Notes under the pieces: generated by a model
The model's database searches: none
Told to the model about the DNA's origin: nothing
What the model saw: the letters and a program-made list of their open reading frames with translations, nothing else
Made by a program: the position numbers and the translations under genes
In this document: in pieces, positions 52,804 to 62,776 of the stretch
Layout: each line of letters begins with the position of its first letter
Position numbering within the stretch: position 1 is the stretch's first letter
Assembly: GCA_028279215.1 (NCBI GenBank)
Contig: JANQOF010000015.1
Coordinates: forward strand, 82,762-146,761
Length of the DNA: 64,000 nucleotides
Direction: 5' to 3'
DNA from: Pirellulales bacterium
GTDB lineage: Bacteria > Planctomycetota > Planctomycetia > Pirellulales > Lacipirellulaceae

Positions 52804-55800
52804 TCACCTACCGACCATCATCGCTGCGCCAGGTTCACGCCAATCGACGGTGGGCCAAACCACTGCCGTACCATCGCGGCTAGCGGTGAGGGCAGTGCGA
52901 CCGTCGGGTGCGAAGTCGACAGCGGTGAGCGGTTGCGTATGGCCCGCGAGCGTTAATATCTCTTGGCCAGTATCGGTATCCCAAAGTTTGGCCGTGGTAT
53001 CCTGGCTGCCAGTGAGCAGTCGCTTGCCGTCGGGCGTGAAGGCCACGCTAGTGACACTTGCCGTGTGGCCAGAGAGTGGCTCGACCAGTTCACCGGTCGA
53101 GGCGTTCCACACGCGAGCCGTGTTGTCCTCACTGGCAGTGGCGATTAGCGTGCCGTCCGACGAGAATACGGCTGCCACCACTCCGTACCTATGGCCAGTG
53201 TAGGATCGCTTGACGATGCCAGTGCGCGCGTCCCAGAGTTTGGCGGTGTGATCGCTACCAGCGGTGACAAGTTGCGAGCCATTGGGTGAGAACCGTACCG
53301 AATGGACAGCACCTTTGTGCCCGGTAAGCGGCTGGCCGATTGCTTCGAAGGTTGCCGGGTCCCACAATCGTACGGCGCCATCGTCGCCGGCCGTGGCGAC
53401 AATTTGGCGGTTGGGCGCGAAGTCGACGCTATGAATGTGGCCGGTGTGTCCGCCCGTAAGTTTACCCATCACCTGGCGAGATTCGGCGTCCCACAGCTTG
53501 ATGGTTCCATCCCAACTGCCTGTGGCGATCACGCGTCCATCGGGCGATACGGCCACGGCCGCCACAGCGCCGTGGGGACTGAAACGAACGCCCGGTTGCC
53601 CGGTTGCTGCGTCGACCAACTGAGCGTCGTTGCCACCCACGGTCAACGCGCGCTGTCCGTCGGGGGTGTAGATGGCCGACCATAGTGCCCCCTCGGCTTC
53701 CGCGGTAACCAGCTTTGGCAGGTTGTCGAACCTGGCCTGAGGTGCTCGCTGCCAATCCCACACCCAAACGCCTTTGCCATTGGCCGAAGTAACGAGTACC
53801 GACTCCGCCGATGGAGAAAGGGCGACGCCAGTTGGCACTACCAGGTGGGCATCGGCCGAGGCCCGACCGAAACCGCCTTCGGCAACGACGGTCGACGAAT
53901 CGAGATCCCAAACTCGTACCTTGCCATCCTCGCATGCGGTGACGGCCAACGCGCGATCGTCGCGAATGTCCATCGCCGCAACCCAGTCGGGATGTTTCAA
54001 TATGGCGGAGGTGATTTCGTCGCCGGTCGCCACATTCCATCGGCCGCAGGTGTTGTCGCCGCTGGCCGAGTACAAGAGGCTGCCATCGATGTTGAACTCC
54101 AGGGCGGTTATCGTGCGACCGTGTCCACGAAGCGTGGATGCAAGCCGAGGCTTGCCATCGTCGAAGCGCCACATGCGTATCTCACCGCGATCGTCACCCG
54201 TGGCAAGCATGGAACCGGCGGCGTTGAACACCGCTGCGGTGACGTCGGTCTCGTGGCCAGACAACTCGGCGATCTGCTCCCCGGTCGCCAGGTTCCACAG
54301 GCCAGCGGTGTTGTTTGGGCCGCCCGTGGCAAGCATCCGGCCATTGGCGTCGACCGCTGCTGTACCGTTGCGTCCGGTGTTCTTGTACAAGTCGATCTGG
54401 GCCCCAGTTCCCACGTCCCATACTCTAGCGGTGTTGTCGCCCGCACCGGTGACCAATCGTTGACCTTGGTCGAAGAACGCCGCCGAGGTGACCAGGAACT
54501 CGTGCCCTTCAGCATACCGGCCAAGCTCTTCGGTTGTGGTCGGATCCCACAACTTTGCGGTGCGGTCGCGGCTGGCGGTCAGTACCTGACCGTTAGGGGT
54601 GAATCGCGCAGCCAGTAGCGCATCGGTGTGCCCAGACAGCGTGCGGCTGCCGAGCGTTCGCGACTCGGCGTAACCCGCGACGTCCCAAACCCGGACGCTA
54701 CCGTCCTGGCCGGCCGAAGCGGCAAGCTGGCCGTTAGGCGAGAAGGCAACCGACTCGACTCGGCGACCGTGCCCACGTAGCGCTTTGATCGATTCGCCAG
54801 ATGCGACGTTCCAAAGCCGCAGTGTGTTGTCGTGACTACCCGACAGCAACGTGGCGCCGGTAGGATCGAAGTCGATACTGCGGACCGCGCCTGTATGGCC
54901 GCGCATAGTGACGGCATCGCTACTGCCGGAAGTACCCGCCACTCTTGCTTCGACATCGAGAGTGGTCACGTTATCGGGTTGCCATAAGCGAATGGTCTGA
55001 TCGTAGCCGGCTGTCGCGATCCGCTTGGCGTCGGGCGAAAAGCTCGCGGCGTAAACGGGTCCCTCGTGGTCGGTAAACCGCGCAATGGGCTCGAACTTGC
55101 CAGCGCCAGTTCGCCGCCAGACAATCGCCGAGCGATCCTGGCTGGCCGTGACGATTTGCGAGGCGTCGGGCGAAAACCTTGCCGACCAGACCCACCAGCT
55201 ATGGCCGTTCAGTTCATCTAGAGTTTCGCCCGACTCGAGGGCCCACACGCGGGCGGAGTTGTCGTACGAGCAACTAACCAGTTGTCGTCCGTTTGGCGAA
55301 AACGCGACGTCGAGCACGCCATCGGAGTGGCCGGCAAGCGTACGCCGAATGCGGCCGTCGCTACTGTCGACCACGCGGACCAGGCCGTCGCTACTTCCGG
55401 TTGCAATCAGTCGACTGTTGGGAGAGAAGGCGACCGCGTACACACTATCTCCGTGCTCGGTCGAGTACACAACCTCGCCCGTTGCCGTATTGCGCACGGT
55501 AAGCTTGCCGCCGCGATCACCCGTGGCGACGAGTTGTCCGTTGCGTGCGTAGGCGACCGCGTCGATTGGCCACTCACCGGGGAAAACCGCCGCGCTCAGT
55601 TGGCACAGGTACCGCAATCGACCCCATTCCCAGTGTCGTCGGTCGCCGGGCGCCTTACTGAGCAGGTCGAGCGCGAAGCTGTAAGCACTCTCGTCGATTT
55701 TGGCAGCCGCCAATCCGATGCTTGCCACGTAGGCTTCGTACTCTTCTTTCTCCTGTGCGCGTACCGCATCGTCTCTTGCGGTTTCGGCGAGTCGCTCATT

Positions 55801-57867
55801 TTCCTTAGCGATCTTTTCTTGGCGTCTGGCCTCCTCGGCTTGCCGTTCGGCTTCGGCGGCGCTCTTGGCTGCTTCTACCGATTTGTTTCTCGCCTTCTTG
55901 GCGTTGGCGTCGGCGATCGCCGCGTTCGCTTCCGCCGTGGCTTCATTTTCGGCTGCAAGCCGCGCGTTATCTTTGGCCAAGCGTTCCTGCTCGATGGCGC
56001 GGTCGCGTTGGGTAATCGCCTCGTGGCGTCCTTTCGCAATCTCGTAGTACGAGTACACGCCAAGCCCCACAATCGCCAGCAGCAGCGCGGCGACGGCGCG
56101 CCGCGTCCACTTCAAGACCGACTGTCGCGATCTGCGCTCCCGCTGCGCCTGGCGCACTTCGTCGAGCACTTCGGCGTGTTCGGCGTTCGACACGTCGAGT
56201 AACGACTCCGCCAGATCGAGGTCGTCGTTGGCGAGCGCCTGGCGGGCGTAGGCGATCTCGGTTTGCAGCTTGAGCGTTTGAGCCTTTTCGTTTTCTGGCC
56301 ACAACGCCAGTGACTCTTGGAAACCGTACAGTGCGCGGGCATAGAGCTTGTAGTCGCCATCAACCTGTGCGTCCGCAAAATGATGTTCGGCGTGAGACGA
56401 TAGCACTAAACTCTCGGAGTGCGACAGGTAGGTCCGCACGGCGGTCTGAAACTCTTTGACCGACTGATAGCGGTTCGCTTGCTCGGTGCACATCGCCTTC
56501 ATCGCGACATCGAGCAGCTCGCCACGATACTCGATCGGATCGATGACGTTCTGCGCCGCACGCATCAAGCACTTCATTACGTCGCCACCAGAATGGGGCG
56601 GCTTGCTGCCAATGATCTCGTACAGCATCGCCCCCAACAGGTAGACGTCGCTGGTCTGGTCGATGCTCTCGACAGGGCCACGAGCCATTTCGGGCGACAT
56701 GTAGGCTGGAGTTCCGCCCAGCGAGCCAGTTTGATAGATGGCGTCGGCATTGGGAAACTGCTGCGTGACGCGCGCCAGGCCCCAGTCCATCACCAGCACC
56801 TCTCCAAACTCGCCCAGCATCACGTTCTCCGGCTTCAAGTCGCGATGCACCACGCCGCGGGCGTGCGCGAACGCCACCGCGTCAGCGACACGGAGTAGAA
56901 TGTTGAGATTCTCGTCGAGGCTCTTTTCCTTGAGCACATCTTCCCAAGGTGTGCCCTGCACGTGCTTCATCGAGTAGAACAGCGCACCCTGTTCGTTCGA
57001 GCCCAAGTCGTAAATGGGCACGATATTAGGGTGGTCGAGTTCGCCGGTAACCACCGCCTCGCTGATGAATTTGTCTCGCTGATCGGCGCCAACGTTGGTG
57101 GTCGGCTTGAGCATCTTAACCGCCACGCGTCGGGCAATCGACGACTGGCGCGCGGCGTACACCACGCCCATGCCGCCTTCGCCAATCATCTTCAGCAGTT
57201 GGTAGTCGGGCGCTTCGCTGGGGCGGATGTAGTCGGCGCGGCTGAGCGCGGCAGGCGGCGCGAGCGTTCGCGACTTTACGGGGAGCGTCGATCGGTACCC
57301 GCGGTCTGGCTCCTGCTGGCGAATTGTTTGATGCTGCGGAGTGGAGAGGTCGAATGTGCCCGTCCACTGCTGGCTGACCTTCTCCGCCAGCTCGGAGTTC
57401 GAGATGTCGAGGTCCACCGTCTTGTCCGAGTCGAAGTCGACAGTGGCATCTGTACGATCAACATCGATTGGCTTCGAGCCGAGATCAATCGTCGCGTTTC
57501 CCACTAAGTCGATCGTTGCGTTCGGATCGCTCGACGGAGTGCCGTCGTCCACCGGCGCGGTTTCGTCGCTGGCTTCCGCCTCGCTGTTGGTGAGGTCGAA
57601 GTGATGGATGGTCGACTGCTCGCCTTGGTCGACAGTGGGCGGTTCAAACTCGACGGTTTGCTCGAAAGGCAGAGTGGCATCGTCGTCGGTCGAAATCTCT
57701 ATGTCGTCGAGGACATTGTCGCCGGAGTCTTGGCTTATCAAATCGACCGTTTGCCTGCCCGCCAACGTCTCTTCGTCCAACACGACCAGCGCGCCGCAAT
57801 GGGGGCACCGTCCACTGGCTCGTGCCTGCTGATCGAGTTCGCGCTTGCAATGTTGACAAGTGGACAT
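52804..57867 (-). CDS. Serine/threonine protein kinase with about 21 WD40 repeats
   Basis: A 1687-residue giant. A zinc ribbon (CQHC and CPHCG, residues about 4-25) is followed by an acidic region with seven T-(V/I/F)-(D/E)-(L/F) motifs (about 40-175). The Hanks kinase (about 222-485) has IGEGGMGVVY, the VAVKML lysine, HRDLKPENV, DWG in place of DFG, and GTPAYMSPEMA. A membrane helix (about 590-608) and a long Ala/Glu coiled coil (about 612-710) come next. From about 760 to the end run WD40 units (SPDG...DG-x-x-x-W), roughly 21, enough for three seven-bladed propellers, placed outside the membrane. Typical planctomycete signalling architecture; the ligand is unknown. Confidence 0.93.
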   Translation of the reverse strand: MSTCQHCKRELDQQARASGRCPHCGALVVLDEETLAGRQTVDLISQDSGDNVLDDIEISTDDDATLPFEQTVEFEPPTVDQGEQSTIHHFDLTNSEAEASDETAPVDDGTPSSDPNATIDLVGNATIDLGSKPIDVDRTDATVDFDSDKTVDLDISNSELAEKVSQQWTGTFDLSTPQHQTIRQQEPDRGYRSTLPVKSRTLAPPAALSRADYIRPSEAPDYQLLKMIGEGGMGVVYAARQSSIARRVAVKMLKPTTNVGADQRDKFISEAVVTGELDHPNIVPIYDLGSNEQGALFYSMKHVQGTPWEDVLKEKSLDENLNILLRVADAVAFAHARGVVHRDLKPENVMLGEFGEVLVMDWGLARVTQQFPNADAIYQTGSLGGTPAYMSPEMARGPVESIDQTSDVYLLGAMLYEIIGSKPPHSGGDVMKCLMRAAQNVIDPIEYRGELLDVAMKAMCTEQANRYQSVKEFQTAVRTYLSHSESLVLSSHAEHHFADAQVDGDYKLYARALYGFQESLALWPENEKAQTLKLQTEIAYARQALANDDLDLAESLLDVSNAEHAEVLDEVRQAQRERRSRQSVLKWTRRAVAALLLAIVGLGVYSYYEIAKGRHEAITQRDRAIEQERLAKDNARLAAENEATAEANAAIADANAKKARNKSVEAAKSAAEAERQAEEARRQEKIAKENERLAETARDDAVRAQEKEEYEAYVASIGLAAAKIDESAYSFALDLLSKAPGDRRHWEWGRLRYLCQLSAAVFPGEWPIDAVAYARNGQLVATGDRGGKLTVRNTATGEVVYSTEHGDSVYAVAFSPNSRLIATGSSDGLVRVVDSSDGRIRRTLAGHSDGVLDVAFSPNGRQLVSCSYDNSARVWALESGETLDELNGHSWWVWSARFSPDASQIVTASQDRSAIVWRRTGAGKFEPIARFTDHEGPVYAASFSPDAKRIATAGYDQTIRLWQPDNVTTLDVEARVAGTSGSSDAVTMRGHTGAVRSIDFDPTGATLLSGSHDNTLRLWNVASGESIKALRGHGRRVESVAFSPNGQLAASAGQDGSVRVWDVAGYAESRTLGSRTLSGHTDALLAARFTPNGQVLTASRDRTAKLWDPTTTEELGRYAEGHEFLVTSAAFFDQGQRLVTGAGDNTARVWDVGTGAQIDLYKNTGRNGTAAVDANGRMLATGGPNNTAGLWNLATGEQIAELSGHETDVTAAVFNAAGSMLATGDDRGEIRMWRFDDGKPRLASTLRGHGRTITALEFNIDGSLLYSASGDNTCGRWNVATGDEITSAILKHPDWVAAMDIRDDRALAVTACEDGKVRVWDLDSSTVVAEGGFGRASADAHLVVPTGVALSPSAESVLVTSANGKGVWVWDWQRAPQARFDNLPKLVTAEAEGALWSAIYTPDGQRALTVGGNDAQLVDAATGQPGVRFSPHGAVAAVAVSPDGRVIATGSWDGTIKLWDAESRQVMGKLTGGHTGHIHSVDFAPNRQIVATAGDDGAVRLWDPATFEAIGQPLTGHKGAVHSVRFSPNGSQLVTAGSDHTAKLWDARTGIVKRSYTGHRYGVVAAVFSSDGTLIATASEDNTARVWNASTGELVEPLSGHTASVTSVAFTPDGKRLLTGSQDTTAKLWDTDTGQEILTLAGHTQPLTAVDFAPDGRTALTASRDGTAVVWPTVDWREPGAAMMVGR

Positions 57868-57960
57868 GGCTGACAACGACTAATGGCTGGGTGGACGCAT
57901 GGCCCGGTTAACGAGCGATGTCAATCATCCGAAACAACGCCGGGCTACCGTCTATCATAA

Positions 57961-60900
57961 TCAACGGGGGCGACGGCGGCGGAGCGATTGCCAGCGGCGG
58001 CGGTCGGCGCGAGCAAATGCCCGATCGAGTCGCACCGCCCAGTCCGTCTTGGGGTTCAGCAACAGTGCGGTCGCAGTGAGCGCCATAGCCCCACCCGCGG
58101 TGGTGCGACTGGGCGAAGCTGGGCCGATTGGATGGACGATCGAAGCCTGTGGACCAGCTTCGCCCTCGTCGGATACATCTTGAGTTGGGCTGTCGTCGGT
58201 GGTGGGCCGGTCGCGTGACCCTTCGGACGATTCGGTGGGATCAGTTGGGCGGTGGTTGCGAACCACTATGTCGAGCACCAATCGCGTCGAGTTGCTGTCG
58301 CCCCGCACTTGGTAGATGCGGTAGTGGTTATCCGGCAACCGCGCGAATAGCGCCGGCAGGTTGTCGAGCGCGTCGTCGGGCAGACGAATGCCTTCGAGCA
58401 TTCGTCCGTCGGGCATCACCACGTGCAATCGGAAGAAGCGTTCGGTGCTGGCCGACAGCTCGGTGCTGGCTGAATCGAAGGCAATCGTGTTCGACTGATC
58501 GACGAAGTTCGTTACCATCTCGGACTGAACCACCACTTCCTCCAGACGAGGAAACTCAATAATCGGAATCTCGGGTGTGGTATCGATCGCGAACTTGGCA
58601 TCTTCCGTGCCCGGCTGGCCGATGAGCACTGTTTCGATGTTGCTTTGGCCCACGGCTATCGTCGCGGGGTTCGAAAAATCGTCGTCGCGGATCACTACGC
58701 TGATGGGGATGTCGGCCGTAATGTTGTCGGGGTTGGGCGGGCCGTCGTAGTTGTGAGACAGCACGAACGTCACCGGTGTTGTGCCGTCGTACTCCGCTTC
58801 GAGCACCCAACGATCTTCGAGCGCGACGTCTTGATTCTCGCCCCAGGCGACAAGCACATCGAACTCGTCGGCACCCGGATCGACGAATGAAAGCGTCAGC
58901 ACGGTGTTGCCCTCGGCGGTCACGTCGATTGCCGAGATCGGCAGCAGCGTGGGCGCGACATTTAGCACGGTGATGTCAAACGACTGTTGGTCGTAGTCGC
59001 CATCGTCGTCGATGAGTTTGACAGTGATCGTGTAGCGATTGTCGCTGTCGTTGTCGGCGTAGAAGTGGCTATCGGTAAGTGTTCCGACGGTGGGCGTCCC
59101 CTGCTTGCCGGTGGTGACCGACTCGGGCAACACGCCGATCTCGGTTTCGGTGCCATCGCCCCACGTGATTTCGTAGGTGAAGGTTTCGGTTGTTGGTCCG
59201 TCGGGATGCGCCGGATTGTCGTAGCCAGGATCGGAAAACGAACCTAGTAGCGGGATCTCGAGCGTGTCGCCTTCGTTGATTGTGAACTGTTCGCTGATGA
59301 GCGTGAGCGTTGGGGCCACATTGTTGACGGTGATCACAAAGGTCTGCGAGACGTTGCCGCCATCATCGTCGGCGAAGTCGACGCGCACCGTGTATTCGCC
59401 GTTGTCTGCGTACGCATGCGCGGCGTGGTCGAACTGAGCGGTTGTCGCCGCGCCAATCGAGCCACTTACGCGACCAAAGATGTTCACGGGCGTGGTCGAC
59501 GAACCGTCGCCCCAGTCGATGGTGGTGGCGGTGAAAGTCTCTTCGACCTCGCCGCCATTGTTTGGATCGGCCGTGTTGAGCGGATTGTCGAACCCTGGAT
59601 CGCTCAAGCCAACGCCCAGCACGGAAAGCGTAAAGATCTGGCCCTCGTCGAGTGTGAGACTCTCGATACCAGTTAACTCAGGCGCCACATTGCTTACGGT
59701 GACCTGAAATGTACCTATCGCTTCGCCGCCATCGTCGTCGGCGATGCGGATGGTTACGGTGTAGTCACCGTTGTCGGCGTAGGTGTGTGCGCCGTCGAAC
59801 GAAGCGAGTGTCGGCTGACCTTCAGAGCCAAGCAGGTCGATCGCCGCAAAGCCGGTGTCGGCGATGGTTCCGTCGCCCCAGTCAATCGAGTATTCGAACT
59901 TCTTCGTGTTGCCAAGCGGCACGCTGGCGAACGCTGGATCACTGATCTCGCCGATGTTCTCGATCGAGAGCTCGGCGCCTTCGGTCACTACTTGATCATC
60001 GGCCACCGTAAGCATGGGCAGCACATTGTCAACGGTGACCTGAAATGTACTCATCGCTTCGCCGCCATCATCATCGGCGATGCGGATAGTCACTGTGTAA
60101 TCGCCGTCGTCGGCGTAGGTGTGTGCGCCGTCGAAGGAAGCGAGTGTCGGCTGACCTTCAGAGCCAAGCAGGTCGATCGTCGCAAAGCCGGTGTCGGCGA
60201 TGGTTCCGTCGCCCCAGTCAATCGAGTACGCGAATTCCTTGGTGTTGCCCAGCGGCACGCTCGCGAACGCGGGGTCGCTGATCTGCCCGATGTTCTCGAT
60301 GGCGAGCTCGGTGCCCTCAGCTACCATCTGGTCTTCAGCGACCGTCAGAGTAGGCGGTACGTTGTTAACCGTGACATTGAAGGAACCACTGTCGGTGCCG
60401 CCATCACCGTCGTCGATATCGATGATAACCTGATACGTTCCATTGTCGGCGTAGATGTGAGCGCCGTCGAACGAAGCGAGCGTTGGCTGACCTTCCGCGC
60501 CGAGTTGGTCGATGGTGGCGACGCCATTATCGGGCAAAGTGCCATCGCCCCAATCGATGGAGTACGTGATTTGGTCGCCTGCAGTTGGCGCGAACGCGGG
60601 GTCGCTTACGGCGCCAATGTCGATCACTTCCAGTAGCGCGCCTTCTTCAACCGTTTGATTGCCGGCCACCGTAAGCGAAGGCGCAACGTTCTCGACCAGC
60701 ACGTCGAACTGGGCGCTGCCGCTGCCGTCGTCGTCGTCCAGCACAGTGACGGTCACGGTGTAGGCGCCGTCGTCGGCGTAAGTGTGCGATCCGTCGATGG
60801 ATGCCAACGTGGGACGACCTCCTCGCCCTACTTGGTCGATTGTCGCTGTCCCTGTATCGGCGTTGGAGCCATCGCCCCAATCGATGGAATAGGTGAAGGT

Positions 60901-61731
60901 TTCGGCCGAGGGAATTGCCGGGTTCACGTAGCCAGGGTCGCTGATCGTAGCGAGGTTCGAGAGTTCAAGCTCGACGCCTTCGGTGGTTGTTTGGTTGCCA
61001 ACGGTCATCACCATCGGCTCAGTATTGAGCACGGTCACCTGGAACGTTGCGGTATCCGTGCCGCCATCGTCGTCGAGCACTGTGACTGTCACGGTGTAGA
61101 CGCCGTTGTCGGCGTACGTGTGAGTTCCATCGAAAGACCCTAGCGTGTCGACGCCCGGGGTTCCCACTTGGTCGACTGTCGCGCTAGCGTTGTCGACAAA
61201 TCCATCGCCCCAATCGATGTTGTAAAGGAACGTCTCTTGGGTGCCAGTCAACGGGTTGTCAAATCCGGCATCGCGGATGGTGCCGAGATTCTCGATGGCC
61301 AGTAAGCTGCCTTCGCCAATCTGCTGATTGCCGACTATGTCCAACCGAGGGCGGACATTGGCGACGACCACGTCCGTGTTGGCGGTGAACTGTTGCTCGC
61401 TCGAGTCGGTAACGACCAAGTCGACCGCGTAAGTTCCATTGTCTGGCGGGGTGAATTCGAAGAGCGCGTCGTTGCTGGTCTCAATCACCACCGAATCGAC
61501 CACCACACTCCAATCGAATTGTGGCGAATCAATTCCGCTTGTTTCGGCCGAGACGGTAACCGTGTCGCCCTCGCCGACGTTGGAAGGGGAGATGACGATG
61601 GCCGCCGCGGCGTCGAGCGCACGCCGCCGTTCGAGTTGGCGAATCGAGAACTGGGCCGCCATGCGGTGGGCCGAGGCAGTCGTCGCGCGCGATGATCCTG
61701 CGAGTCGTTCCAACCAATTGCGGTGTCTCAT
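57961..61731 (-). CDS. Surface protein with eight PKD-like repeats
   Basis: About 1256 residues. The N-terminal RQLERRRALDAAAA is a planctomycete-style export/processing motif (LE-x-R-x-x-L) seen on large cell-surface proteins. Then come one IgG-like and about eight PKD/cadherin-type units of about 105-112 residues, each with WGDG (strand), TYADNG and TVTVLDDDGG segments. Two central units are almost identical (see 59701-60372). The C-terminus has a short hydrophobic segment (GAMALTATALLLN) and an Arg-rich tail. ATG 61731 is chosen; an in-frame start upstream adds 52 Arg-rich residues. Likely cell-envelope adhesion or scaffold role. Confidence 0.88.
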   Translation of the reverse strand: MRHRNWLERLAGSSRATTASAHRMAAQFSIRQLERRRALDAAAAIVISPSNVGEGDTVTVSAETSGIDSPQFDWSVVVDSVVIETSNDALFEFTPPDNGTYAVDLVVTDSSEQQFTANTDVVVANVRPRLDIVGNQQIGEGSLLAIENLGTIRDAGFDNPLTGTQETFLYNIDWGDGFVDNASATVDQVGTPGVDTLGSFDGTHTYADNGVYTVTVTVLDDDGGTDTATFQVTVLNTEPMVMTVGNQTTTEGVELELSNLATISDPGYVNPAIPSAETFTYSIDWGDGSNADTGTATIDQVGRGGRPTLASIDGSHTYADDGAYTVTVTVLDDDDGSGSAQFDVLVENVAPSLTVAGNQTVEEGALLEVIDIGAVSDPAFAPTAGDQITYSIDWGDGTLPDNGVATIDQLGAEGQPTLASFDGAHIYADNGTYQVIIDIDDGDGGTDSGSFNVTVNNVPPTLTVAEDQMVAEGTELAIENIGQISDPAFASVPLGNTKEFAYSIDWGDGTIADTGFATIDLLGSEGQPTLASFDGAHTYADDGDYTVTIRIADDDGGEAMSTFQVTVDNVLPMLTVADDQVVTEGAELSIENIGEISDPAFASVPLGNTKKFEYSIDWGDGTIADTGFAAIDLLGSEGQPTLASFDGAHTYADNGDYTVTIRIADDDGGEAIGTFQVTVSNVAPELTGIESLTLDEGQIFTLSVLGVGLSDPGFDNPLNTADPNNGGEVEETFTATTIDWGDGSSTTPVNIFGRVSGSIGAATTAQFDHAAHAYADNGEYTVRVDFADDDGGNVSQTFVITVNNVAPTLTLISEQFTINEGDTLEIPLLGSFSDPGYDNPAHPDGPTTETFTYEITWGDGTETEIGVLPESVTTGKQGTPTVGTLTDSHFYADNDSDNRYTITVKLIDDDGDYDQQSFDITVLNVAPTLLPISAIDVTAEGNTVLTLSFVDPGADEFDVLVAWGENQDVALEDRWVLEAEYDGTTPVTFVLSHNYDGPPNPDNITADIPISVVIRDDDFSNPATIAVGQSNIETVLIGQPGTEDAKFAIDTTPEIPIIEFPRLEEVVVQSEMVTNFVDQSNTIAFDSASTELSASTERFFRLHVVMPDGRMLEGIRLPDDALDNLPALFARLPDNHYRIYQVRGDSNSTRLVLDIVVRNHRPTDPTESSEGSRDRPTTDDSPTQDVSDEGEAGPQASIVHPIGPASPSRTTAGGAMALTATALLLNPKTDWAVRLDRAFARADRRRWQSLRRRRPR
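59701..60372 (-). repeat. Near-identical tandem PKD unit pair, 336-base period
   Basis: Bases 59701-60036 and 60037-60372 are nearly the same, beginning GACCTGAAATGTAC and sharing long identical blocks. The encoded units both read DDDGGEA and DWGDGTIADTGFA with few changes, unlike the other units, so the duplication is recent or kept alike by recombination. Confidence 0.8.
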
Positions 61732-61821
61732 CGCGTAGAATCTCGCCTGGGTGCGACGCGGGCGGGAACCACTTGCGCGGTTGAATATGGCGGGCAGCCG
61801 AAGAGAATTTCTCCCTCTCGT

Positions 61822-61851
61822 ATTATCACGAGCGGCAGGGAGAAATGTCAA
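61822..61851 (-). promoter_or_regulatory. Sigma70 promoter for the PKD-repeat gene
   Basis: On the minus strand a perfect TTGACA -35 (61851-61846) and a GATAAT -10 (61827-61822) are 18 bases apart. Transcription would start near 61815, about 84 bases before ATG 61731. This also argues against the upstream in-frame start, which would lie before the transcript. Confidence 0.65.
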
Positions 61852-62058
61852 ACTTTTGGCGCGTCGAAACCCGCAAAACCAAGGCAAATTTTAGCTTGAC
61901 GAAATGGGCGTGGCTTGCATCGCGCCGTTCGTTCGCCATGAATGGTGGAGCAACCGCCCAACGCTAGCGAGGCGACATTCGTTCAAGATGGACTTGCCTT
62001 CTGGCCGATCGAGTGAAAACCGGTACGTACGGTCCAACTTCTCATTGGAGTTCCATTC

Positions 62059-62646
62059 ATGTTGGCGTGCTATCCATGCCTGCTAGCGGCAGTGATGGTG
62101 ATCGCGTTAGGTACGACTGCCCGTGGCGACTTGGTCAATCCCTTTCGGCATGCAAGCGCAAGTGGCCAGGCGGAACAGATCGCGACTCCCGAAGCAGACG
62201 ATGGCGAGTTTCTGCCGATGCGGAAGTTGGGCGTCGATATCTCTCTGCCCAAGGGCGAAGTGCCCACGGGTGTCGCGGAGCCTCGGCTCGTAACCACACC
62301 GCTTGCGGGCCAGTTGCCCAGGCCTTGGCCGACGCTCACGTACCACTGGAAAGCGCCGGGCACATTCCACCAGCCGTTGTACTTTGAAGAAATCAACGCC
62401 GAACGCTATGGCTACTCGTGCAACTGGGTCGCGCAGCCTTTCATTTCGACGGCGCACTTCTTCGGGACGATTCCCGCGCTACCCTACCTGAAGGGCGCGA
62501 ACTGTCCGTGGGAGTGTCAATACACACTCGGCCACTATCGCGCTGGCAGTTGTCCACCCGATCGATTCCACTGCTGGCCGGTCTCACGACTCGGCGCGCT
62601 GTCGGAAGTGGGCAATGCCGCGTGGTTGATTGTCGTACTGCCGTAG
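62059..62646 (+). CDS. Secreted protein of unknown function
   Basis: A 195-residue protein with a signal peptide (MLACYPCLLAAVMVIALGTTARG) and a mature part containing HQPLYFEEINAERYGYSC, HFFGTIPALPYLKG and CPWECQYTLGHYRAGSCPP. The Cys pattern suggests disulfides. I know this layout from planctomycete secreted proteins without a named function. Lone gene followed by a hairpin at 62707-62732. Confidence 0.7.
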   Translation: MLACYPCLLAAVMVIALGTTARGDLVNPFRHASASGQAEQIATPEADDGEFLPMRKLGVDISLPKGEVPTGVAEPRLVTTPLAGQLPRPWPTLTYHWKAPGTFHQPLYFEEINAERYGYSCNWVAQPFISTAHFFGTIPALPYLKGANCPWECQYTLGHYRAGSCPPDRFHCWPVSRLGALSEVGNAAWLIVVLP

Positions 62647-62706
62647 GGGGTTGCCTTGGGTTCCTAGGTGACTTCTAGCGCTCCGCAAAGTCTGATGATG
62701 GTGTGA

Positions 62707-62751
62707 GTCGGGTGATGTTAATAATACCCGACGCTAGCGCGTGCGGCTCAC
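62707..62751. repeat. Hairpin with dispersed GCTAGCGCG...GGCTCAC element
   Basis: GTCGGGT (62707-62713) pairs with ACCCGAC (62726-62732) around a 12-base loop, and the text runs on into GCTAGCGCGTGCGGCTCAC (62733-62751), which is the opposite-strand form of the element at 35090-35108. Confidence 0.7.
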
Positions 62752-62776
62752 ATGCCTCGCGGCATTGGTGCATGCC

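Noticed and set aside
55282..56202. 306-codon frame opposite the kinase coiled-coil region
   Set aside because: Low-complexity complement of Glu/Ala repeats.
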